Position numbers and translations under genes: made by a program. The notes below the pieces were generated by a model. That model was not told where the DNA came from. It worked only from the letters and a program-made list of their open reading frames with translations, and did no database searches. From Alphaproteobacteria bacterium UBA3760 (GTDB taxonomy: Bacteria > Pseudomonadota > Alphaproteobacteria > Rs-D84): a DNA stretch of 61,531 bases. Below are positions 8,749-15,567 of this stretch, in pieces. The stretch is taken from positions 1 to 61,531 of the forward strand of contig DFGC01000012.1 in assembly GCA_002371155.1 (NCBI GenBank), given 5' to 3'. Each line of letters opens with the position of its first letter. The first letter of the stretch is position 1.

Positions 8749-9849
8749 ATGGAAAAATATCTGAATCAAATATTATCTGGCGATTGCATTGAAATAATGC
8801 GCAAAATGCCCGACGCGTCTGTGGACGCAATTTTCGCAGATTCCCCATACAATTTACAACTGGGCGAAAAAACATTATATCGCCCCGAAGACCAAACCGC
8901 CGCCCGCGCAGTGCGCGACGCATGGGATTCTTTTGCCAGTCCCGCCGCATACAACCAATTTTGTCGTGATTGGCTGCGCGAATGTAAACGCATATTAAAA
9001 CCCGACGGCGCAATGTGGGCAATCGGTTCATATCACAATATTTTCCAAATCGGCGCAATTATGCAAGACCTGGGGTTTTGGATTTTGAATGACATTGTTT
9101 GGGTAAAAACAAATCCTATGCCAAACTTTCGTGGAACGCGTTTTACGAACGCCCATGAAACATTGATTTGGGCGACACCAACAAAAACTGGCAAATACAC
9201 ATTTAATTATGAAACAATGAAGAAATTAAATGGCGGCAAACAAATGCGTTCAGATTGGAATTTGGACATATGCCTGGGGCACGAACGGATTAAGGGTGCC
9301 GATGGCAAAAGCCTGCATAACACACAAAAACCATTGACATTATTGCATCGCGTTATATTGTCATCGACAAAACCCGGCGACATAATATTGGACCCATTTA
9401 TGGGTTCTGGGACAACCGCCGCCGCCGCCAAAGAACTGGGGCGCCAATTCATCGGAATTGACCGCGACGAAACATATGTTGCCGCGGCACGCAAACGCGT
9501 CGCAAACACAACCCCCATAGATTTAACAAATATCGAGGTCACCAAACCCAAACGGGACGAGGTTCGTGTCGCATTCCGCGAACTTATCGATGCGGGATTA
9601 TTATATGTCGGCCAAACATTGGTCAGTCCCCGCGGCGAACGTGTTATGATTACACACGACGCACAATTGGCTCACACAATTTATGGCAAGGCATCTATCC
9701 ATGTTATGGCGGCGCGCATCCAACACAGTGTCAGTTTCAACGGTTGGGATTATTGGTCGGCACAAAAACGCGACGGCACATTGGTTCCAATCGACGATTT
9801 ACGTAAATATATCCGCGACATAAAATCAGGCATCAAAAAAGCCGCATAA
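8749..9849 (+). CDS. ccrM: Cell-cycle adenine DNA methyltransferase, CcrM type (GANTC)
   Basis: Class beta N6-adenine methyltransferase that in alphaproteobacteria methylates GANTC. The 366 residues match Caulobacter CcrM over the whole length: HGDC-like start (SGDCIEIM), WAIGSYHNIFQIG, ILNDIVWVKTNPMPNF, QMRSDWN, DPFMGSGTTAAAA (SAM-binding) and the extra C-terminal domain ending with NGWDYWS. The catalytic motif IV is DSPYNLQL at residues 31-38, with Ser replacing the first Pro of the usual DPPY. The ATG follows GGGGAGAG. GANTC specificity is inferred from family, not shown here. Confidence 0.93.
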   Translation: MEKYLNQILSGDCIEIMRKMPDASVDAIFADSPYNLQLGEKTLYRPEDQTAARAVRDAWDSFASPAAYNQFCRDWLRECKRILKPDGAMWAIGSYHNIFQIGAIMQDLGFWILNDIVWVKTNPMPNFRGTRFTNAHETLIWATPTKTGKYTFNYETMKKLNGGKQMRSDWNLDICLGHERIKGADGKSLHNTQKPLTLLHRVILSSTKPGDIILDPFMGSGTTAAAAKELGRQFIGIDRDETYVAAARKRVANTTPIDLTNIEVTKPKRDEVRVAFRELIDAGLLYVGQTLVSPRGERVMITHDAQLAHTIYGKASIHVMAARIQHSVSFNGWDYWSAQKRDGTLVPIDDLRKYIRDIKSGIKKAA

Positions 9850-9907
9850 CCCATACGATTTTTCAACATCAAAAATCAAAAAACTCTGCCTGCTCCGCCT
9901 GTGTGAC

Positions 9908-9941
9908 CTGCCACCCATAGCATCGCAGATGCGAAGGGTGG
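9908..9941. repeat. tRNA-associated palindromic repeat, copy 1
   Basis: An imperfect palindrome with arms CCACCC and GGGTGG around an inner GCATCGCAGATGC hairpin. A second copy with paired changes (GCGTCGCAGACGC) lies directly downstream of tRNA-Ala at 19066-19101. The compensating inner-stem changes suggest that the folded form is kept. This copy lies about 235 bp downstream of the tRNA-Gln 3' end. Confidence 0.6.
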
Positions 9942-10139
9942 GCGGCCGCAGCTGGGAGCCTCGATACACAATAATAAAAATCAAACAAAAGAAAGGGCAG
10001 CTGGATTCCCTCACGCGGCACACATCGTGTGCCGGTTGCGGGGAAACCGTGACGATTGTGGTGCGTTAACACTTCCACAATCTACTTGTTTTCGAACCGG
10101 CCGCTTGCGCGACGTGGCACCGCCCCATCGCCACAGAAC
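9942..10139. other. GC-rich structured spacer, function unknown
   Basis: No plausible gene is visible. The stretch has strong hairpins: GGCACAC/GTGTGCC around 10017-10033 and GATTGTGG/CCACAATC around 10054-10082. Positions 9995-10008 repeat 14 nt of the tRNA-Gln 3' part (GGGCAGCTGGATTC). I looked for RNase P, SRP and tmRNA landmarks and saw none. It may be an undescribed RNA or the scar of an integration. Confidence 0.35.
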
Positions 10140-10169
10140 CAAAAATTAAACCCGTCTTGTGACGGGTTG
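10140..10169 (-). terminator. Terminator of tRNA-Gln
   Basis: On the minus strand AACCCGTC, loop ACAA, GACGGGTT is followed by TAATTTTT. It begins a few bases past the tRNA CCA end. Confidence 0.75.
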
Positions 10170-10175
10170 AATTTT

Positions 10176-10249
10176 TGGTTGGGGCAGCTGGATTCGAACC
10201 AACACTAGCGGAGTCAGAGTCCGATGTTCTACCATTAAACTATGCCCCA
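10176..10249 (-). tRNA. tRNA-Gln (anticodon CUG)
   Basis: 74 nt including an encoded CCA. The acceptor TGGGGCA pairs with TGCCCCA, followed by discriminator A and CCA. The D-arm reads AATGGTAGAAC, the anticodon loop CTCTGAC gives CUG, and the T-arm has GGTTCGAATCC. The outermost anticodon-stem pair is a T-C mismatch. A terminator follows directly. Confidence 0.93.
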
Positions 10250-10381
10250 AGACGTGCGATTATTATAATTTATTCTGTGGCATTTGCAAATATTTTTTTT
10301 ATATGCATTTACACATAAAAATACTTTGTTTTTATCTGCATTTAATGATATTATATCTATATACAAACAAAGGACAAAAAC

Positions 10382-10660
10382 ATGGGAATTATTTCTACAC
10401 TTTTGGGTTCGGCTGTATTAATGTATGTAATCGCATTTATTTGCGCTGTTGTATGCATACGCTGTTTAATTTATGGTGTCATGGGCGGCACATCGGCATT
10501 ATTGCGAATTTTATTCACATTGCTGTTTGCGGCACTGGCATATTATTGCTGGCGCAATGCGGGGCTGGCACATGGGGCAAATGCGATTGACAGTTTTGTT
10601 TTCGACACATGGGGCGAATTAAAACAGTTCATCGTATTCATCAAATCTAAATTTATATAA
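10382..10660 (+). CDS. Small membrane protein, unknown
   Basis: 92 residues, with the start after AAAGGAC. Two hydrophobic helices lie about residues 4-33 and 40-56 (LLRILFTLLFAALAYYCW), followed by a short polar tail with Lys at the end. A strong hairpin terminator follows 15 bp after the stop, so it seems to be a single-gene unit. No family recognised; an inner-membrane location is inferred. Confidence 0.6.
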   Translation: MGIISTLLGSAVLMYVIAFICAVVCIRCLIYGVMGGTSALLRILFTLLFAALAYYCWRNAGLAHGANAIDSFVFDTWGELKQFIVFIKSKFI

Positions 10661-10675
10661 AGAAAACCATAAAAA

Positions 10676-10703
10676 AACACCGCCAAATTGGCGGTGTTTT
10701 TTT
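10676..10703 (+). terminator. Terminator after small membrane protein gene
   Basis: AACACCGCC, loop AAAT, GGCGGTGTT followed by a T run (TTTTTTT). The A run on the other side could make it work in both directions. Confidence 0.85.
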
Positions 10704-10767
10704 GCATTCATACCTATCAAAAAACACTGCAACAATTTGGCATAATTATGTCCAAAGGGGGGCTTAC

Positions 10768-11844
10768 ATGAAAAAAATTATTTATATCTTATGCACAATA
10801 ACATTGGCAACACCGGCATTTGCATGCACCGGAATCACCCTGCACGCGCGCGATGGCGGGGTTGTTTCCGCCCGCACAATTGATTGGGCAAAAACCGACA
10901 CCGACAACATTTACACCATCGTTCCACGCGGTCATGTGTCGCGGTCTTTTTTACCCGACGGCACCCAGAACGGTTTAGAATTTACCGCAAAATATGGATT
11001 TGTGGGACTGGGCCCTGAACGTCCCGAATTTGTTGTTGACGGCACGAACGAGGCGGGCCTGAACGCGGGATTATTTTATTTCCCAGATTATGGCGAATAC
11101 AAAAAATATGACGAGGCCGCACGCGATATTTCCATCGCCGATTTGCAAGTCGTATCATGGATACTATCTAATTTTGCAACAATTGACGAAGTCCGCGAAA
11201 ACATAAACAATATTCGCGTGATAAATATTTATCCTGATTCTTCGACTGTTCATTGGCGCATCACTGAACCCGGCGGTCGCGTTGTTGTTATGGAAATTAT
11301 CAACGGTGAACCGGTATTTCACGAAGACGAAATCGGCGCAATTGCAAACGCGCCTGGCTTTGATTGGCAATTGACGAACCTGAACAATTATGTAAATTTA
11401 CGCGCCGGCACCGCCGAACCATTAAAATTGGGGCCAGACACCCTGACATCTTTCAGTGGCGGAACGGGGCTGCTGGGGCTGCCGGGTGATTTTTCATCCC
11501 CGTCGCGTTTTGTTCGTGCCGCATTTTTTGGCAATATGGTGGATAAACAACAAAACACAGAATCCACCGTTCCAATTGCATTTCACATATTGAATAACCT
11601 GGATGTTCCATTTGGCACAACATACAACAACGGGCGCGCACCAACAAATATGCCCTCCTCCACCCAATGGACAATTGCCAGCGACCTGGACAACAAAGTT
11701 TTATATTATCACACAATGTTCAACCGCACGATTCGCAAAATTGATATGAACGAAATCAATTTCGAAACCGTTCCATTTCAATTCAGTCCACTGGACGATG
11801 TAAAACGCGAAACGATGATATCTGTTCAAATAAATAAAGAATAA
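10768..11844 (+). CDS. Exported choloylglycine hydrolase / penicillin V acylase family enzyme
   Basis: Ntn-hydrolase that cuts amide bonds such as those in conjugated bile salts, penicillin V or acyl-homoserine lactones. The ATG at 10768 follows AAAGGGGGG. The signal peptide MKKIIYILCTITLATPAFA would be cut right before Cys20, leaving it as the N-terminal nucleophile (CTGITL). Other family residues are present: Arg and Asp in SARTIDWA, Asn in IANAPGFDWQLTNL, and Arg in SPSRFVRAAF. About 358 residues before processing. Gram-negative periplasmic members have the same layout. Which substrate it uses cannot be told from sequence; bile salts fit a gut setting. Confidence 0.88.
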   Translation: MKKIIYILCTITLATPAFACTGITLHARDGGVVSARTIDWAKTDTDNIYTIVPRGHVSRSFLPDGTQNGLEFTAKYGFVGLGPERPEFVVDGTNEAGLNAGLFYFPDYGEYKKYDEAARDISIADLQVVSWILSNFATIDEVRENINNIRVINIYPDSSTVHWRITEPGGRVVVMEIINGEPVFHEDEIGAIANAPGFDWQLTNLNNYVNLRAGTAEPLKLGPDTLTSFSGGTGLLGLPGDFSSPSRFVRAAFFGNMVDKQQNTESTVPIAFHILNNLDVPFGTTYNNGRAPTNMPSSTQWTIASDLDNKVLYYHTMFNRTIRKIDMNEINFETVPFQFSPLDDVKRETMISVQINKE

Positions 11845-11909
11845 AATTTGCCTTTTATAAAATCGGTGATTATAATCAAATCATCGATTTTTATCAAAAG
11901 GAGTAAATC

Positions 11910-13151
11910 ATGAAAATTAAACCATTTGCCGGTGTTCGTCCACCACGTGAATTAGCATCCGATGTTGCATCGCGTCCGTATGACGTTCTGAACTCTGCCG
12001 AAGCCAAGGCCGAGGCCGGGGAAAAATCATTACTGCACATCATCAAACCAGAAATCGATTTTGACCCAATCGCCGGCGAACACGAACAACGCACCTATGA
12101 CAAGGCCGTTGAAAATTTCAAAAAATGGCAATCAAATGGCTGGTTGGTCCAAGACGACAAAGAAATGTATTACATCTATGCCCAAACAATGGATGGCCGC
12201 ACACAATATGGCCTGGTTGCGGCGGCAAATGTTGATGACTATATGTCTGGCAAAATTAAAAAGCACGAATTGACCCGCAAAGAAAAAGAAGATGACCGTA
12301 TGATTCATGTTCGTATCCAAGACGCAAATTTGGAACCGGTGTTCTTTGCGTATCCTGATGTTGATGAAATGAATAAATTGGTTGCCGATTGGGTAAAAAA
12401 TCATGAACCTGAATATGACTTTGTTGCGCCCGATGGTTTCGGTCATACATTTTGGAAAATTGATGACGATGCGACAAACGCGCGCATAACCGAAATATTC
12501 AAAAATATTCCGGCGATGTATGTTGCCGACGGTCACCATCGCACCGCCGCGGCGGCACGTGTTGGCGCAGAAAAACGCGAACAAAATCCAAATCACACCG
12601 GCACAGAAGAATACAATTATTTCTTGGCGGTGATTTTCCCGGCATCACAATTACACGTGATTGATTACAACCGTGTTGTCAAAGATTTGAACGGACTTAG
12701 CCCCGAACAATTTATTGCCGAATTGGAAAAATCTTTCGTTGTCCAAGACATGGGGACATCAATTTACAAACCAAACGCATTACACAATTTTGGTATGTAT
12801 TTGAACGGACATTGGTATTCATTGACCGCGCGCCCGGGCACATACAACGACAACGACCCAATTGGAGTATTGGACGTGACGGTTTTGTCGAATTTGGTAT
12901 TCGATAAAATTCTGAATTTGGGCGATTTGCGCACATCAAACAGAATCGATTTTGTTGGCGGAATTCGGGGGCTGGGCGAATTGCAAAAACGTGTTGATTC
13001 CGGCGAAATGGTTGCGGCATTTGCACTGTATCCGGTGACGATGAAACAAATTATCGACATCGCCGACACAGGCAACATTATGCCACCAAAAACAACTTGG
13101 TTTGAACCAAAATTACGCAGTGGTTTGGTCATTCACAAATTGTCAAAATAA
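11910..13151 (+). CDS. DUF1015 family protein
   Basis: 413 residues, starting after AAAAGGAGTAAATC. Family features are PFAGVRPP and SRPYDVLN at the N-terminus, the HELTRKEKEDDR stretch, and ADGHHRTAAAA in the middle. It is cytoplasmic (no signal or membrane segment). The biochemical role of this family is not firmly known to me, so none is claimed. A clean terminator follows 15 bp after the stop, and the gene is probably transcribed alone. Confidence 0.85.
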   Translation: MKIKPFAGVRPPRELASDVASRPYDVLNSAEAKAEAGEKSLLHIIKPEIDFDPIAGEHEQRTYDKAVENFKKWQSNGWLVQDDKEMYYIYAQTMDGRTQYGLVAAANVDDYMSGKIKKHELTRKEKEDDRMIHVRIQDANLEPVFFAYPDVDEMNKLVADWVKNHEPEYDFVAPDGFGHTFWKIDDDATNARITEIFKNIPAMYVADGHHRTAAAARVGAEKREQNPNHTGTEEYNYFLAVIFPASQLHVIDYNRVVKDLNGLSPEQFIAELEKSFVVQDMGTSIYKPNALHNFGMYLNGHWYSLTARPGTYNDNDPIGVLDVTVLSNLVFDKILNLGDLRTSNRIDFVGGIRGLGELQKRVDSGEMVAAFALYPVTMKQIIDIADTGNIMPPKTTWFEPKLRSGLVIHKLSK

Positions 13152-13165
13152 ACAAAAATATCGAA

Positions 13166-13196
13166 CAAAAAAATCCGTCAATCGACGGATTTTTTT
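13166..13196. terminator. Bidirectional terminator between convergent genes
   Basis: AAATCCGTC, loop AATC, GACGGATTT with a T run on the plus side and an A run on the other. It separates the DUF1015 gene from the convergent cysteine-rich gene ending at 13205. Confidence 0.85.
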
Positions 13197-13204
13197 ATTA
13201 TAAA

Positions 13205-15505
13205 TTATTCTGATTCCGATTTATTAAAATCCACATAGTTGCCTAAAATATTTCCCATTGTGCCACCCGCCGCACCAATACCAACCGCACCCAATCCGGT
13301 ATCTATACGATTTTGTGTATTGGTTGCATCATCGGCAATACGCGATATATCGTTTGGATTTCCAACCGACGCACGATAAAGCGATGCATATGTTCCATTT
13401 TGCACACCCGACCCAACATCATCATATAAACCGGTATATTCGCGTTTGAATACAACCGCCGATTCAATTCCCGGCGCATATCCCAATGCATCTTTGCGTT
13501 CATGCAAATCATCCGCCAACGCAACATATTCGCTGTATAAACCCGTCAAAGCATTTTCGCCACCAACATTTACCGATTTTTCATTAAAACGATACCGCCG
13601 CCCACCAACACGACATTGCATTTTTTGTGTATATGCCGCCATATCCGCCGCCGCCGCGGCGTCCGCCGATTGTGCCGCCAAACCAGACGCCAATTGCATC
13701 CCACCAATTCCCGTCGCCCCAATCGTCGCACCCGACATCAGACGGTTTTTCAACGACATTTCGTTTTCCCGCGCAGACGCATATTCTTCTTCGGCGGCAC
13801 GAATACCATCATCAACACACGCGCCGTTTTCCAAACGATACCCGCGCGCACAGTGCACCGGACGACACACACCATTTACAAATTCGAACCTGTCCGCATT
13901 TGGAAATTGTGCTTTTTCTGATTCATTACATTCGGTCCTGGGTTTTTCCGCGCTTTTCCATTTTGCAACCAAAGTTTTTTTACCACCATTGTTTTCATCA
14001 AACATAAAAGTCCTTTGCGGATTAACACACGCCGCGTCAACACACCAACCATCAAAAACATAACCCGATCGCTGGGGTTCGCAATCAACCGTAAATTGTT
14101 GCCCCACGATATAATTTTTGGGTGCATTATCACAACCGGTTCCACCGCCCAAGTTATAATTTATTGCATAGACCTCTTCTTCGGGTGCCTCTTGCTCTGA
14201 ACTCGCCTGATTTGTTATTACACTGGTATCACCCGCCTTGCACGTTGGATTAAACGAATTTTCATTTGCATCGGGAACAAAGCCTGGCTCACACCATGTC
14301 CTGTAATTACACTGGGATTGGCCATCACTGCCGACCAATTCGCATTTTGCTTTTGCCCCAGGCGCACATTCCGCACATGCAACACACTCACCATTTTGCA
14401 ATATATAACCATTCTGACAAGATTTCGGACGACACACACCACCTACAAATTCGAATTCTTTTACATTTGAAAATTTTGCTTTTTCTTCATCGCTACACTC
14501 TCTTCTCTCTTTTGCTACCGCCGTCCATTTTGCATAAAATGTTTTATCACCCATATCCGTGTCGCCAATCACACGATTCTTTTGTGGGTCATTCAAATCA
14601 TTTGTCGTACACCATCCATCAAAAACAAATTCTGATTTGGTTGGTTGACATTCAATCTTTGTCTGTGCCCCATATGTATGGGTCAAACTGTCGCACCCAT
14701 TCCCACCATTTAAATTTAATGTTATTTGATACATATTTGGTGAACACGACGGATTGTATTTACCGGCATTCTGTTCGTTTCCATATCCGGTCTCGCACGA
14801 TGTTTTATATCGACAATTTTTCAACCCATCACTGCCGGTCATTTCACAATTTGCATGCGTCGGCGAACATGATTGACATGGAACACATACCGCATCATCC
14901 GTATTATCATGTTCCAACACATACCCAGAAACACACTTTGTCGGCATACAAATCACATCTGTATTCTTATCTAAATCTTGGGTATGCGCTCTATTCAATT
15001 CGTGATTTATGCCTGATTGCGCATTTAACCGACCCAATTCTGACTCTGTACATTTATTGTCAGATTTCACACAATCATCTGTTGTAATCGTAATCCCATT
15101 CAAAGTATGCTTTTTCAATTCATATCCAGATTTACAAAAACTTTCATGCCGACAAATTCCTTTGGAACGCGTTGGTCTGCCCATTGAATCCTTGTAATAA
15201 GACAAATAATATCCGTTTTCGTTTCTGCACGATTTTCTGACACAGGTTAAAACATTCTTGCCATTATTTTTTTGTATCTGACATGTTCCTGTTTTTGTGT
15301 TATCACTGCATGAATCGCCATTTTTTTTACCAACACACAATTTATCATTCATACCACCACCAGATTGCGCCCCCGAATACCCGGTTTCTATTCCGCTGGC
15401 ATTCACTGTTCTGGTTGGCCCGCTGTTTGTATTTGCGGCATACACGCCACCAACGCAAAATGCGCAAAACACAAACGCGACAAAAACGCGACAAATGCGA
15501 AACAT
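13205..15505 (-). CDS. Exported cysteine-rich protein with Flg_new-like repeats
   Basis: 766 residues from the ATG at 15505, which follows AGGGGGA (the frame opens earlier at 15547 without a ribosome-binding site). A signal peptide ends near GGVYA. The body has many CVPTxCxxGYxL-type cysteine modules and two Listeria-Bacteroides (Flg_new/InlB B) repeats, recognisable by GGNGC, FDGWC and TFYAKW or LVAKW. The C-terminus has a glycine-zipper hydrophobic segment (SGATIGATGIGGMQLASG), then CRVGGRRYRF. That last part is nearly identical to the neighbour's. Likely envelope-anchored and disulfide-rich; function unknown. Confidence 0.8.
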   Translation of the reverse strand: MFRICRVFVAFVFCAFCVGGVYAANTNSGPTRTVNASGIETGYSGAQSGGGMNDKLCVGKKNGDSCSDNTKTGTCQIQKNNGKNVLTCVRKSCRNENGYYLSYYKDSMGRPTRSKGICRHESFCKSGYELKKHTLNGITITTDDCVKSDNKCTESELGRLNAQSGINHELNRAHTQDLDKNTDVICMPTKCVSGYVLEHDNTDDAVCVPCQSCSPTHANCEMTGSDGLKNCRYKTSCETGYGNEQNAGKYNPSCSPNMYQITLNLNGGNGCDSLTHTYGAQTKIECQPTKSEFVFDGWCTTNDLNDPQKNRVIGDTDMGDKTFYAKWTAVAKERRECSDEEKAKFSNVKEFEFVGGVCRPKSCQNGYILQNGECVACAECAPGAKAKCELVGSDGQSQCNYRTWCEPGFVPDANENSFNPTCKAGDTSVITNQASSEQEAPEEEVYAINYNLGGGTGCDNAPKNYIVGQQFTVDCEPQRSGYVFDGWCVDAACVNPQRTFMFDENNGGKKTLVAKWKSAEKPRTECNESEKAQFPNADRFEFVNGVCRPVHCARGYRLENGACVDDGIRAAEEEYASARENEMSLKNRLMSGATIGATGIGGMQLASGLAAQSADAAAAADMAAYTQKMQCRVGGRRYRFNEKSVNVGGENALTGLYSEYVALADDLHERKDALGYAPGIESAVVFKREYTGLYDDVGSGVQNGTYASLYRASVGNPNDISRIADDATNTQNRIDTGLGAVGIGAAGGTMGNILGNYVDFNKSESE
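13326..13796 (-). repeat. 471-bp paralogue block, copy 1
   Basis: Encodes the shared C-terminal module (EEYASAREN through the glycine zipper to ISRIADDA). It matches 15674-16144 co-linearly at the same length with only scattered base changes, whereas the sequences on both sides are unrelated. The sharp edges point to recent duplication or gene conversion. Confidence 0.85.
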
Positions 15506-15567
15506 TTCCCCCTGCAATTCTATCAGAATTATTATATCACAAAACACACAATTTCCAAACGACGAAT

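Noticed and set aside
9942..10139. RNase P RNA, SRP RNA or tmRNA
   Set aside because: None of the landmark motifs I looked for (GAGGAAAGTCC, the GGAAGGNAGCAGCC type, tRNA-like ends) is present.
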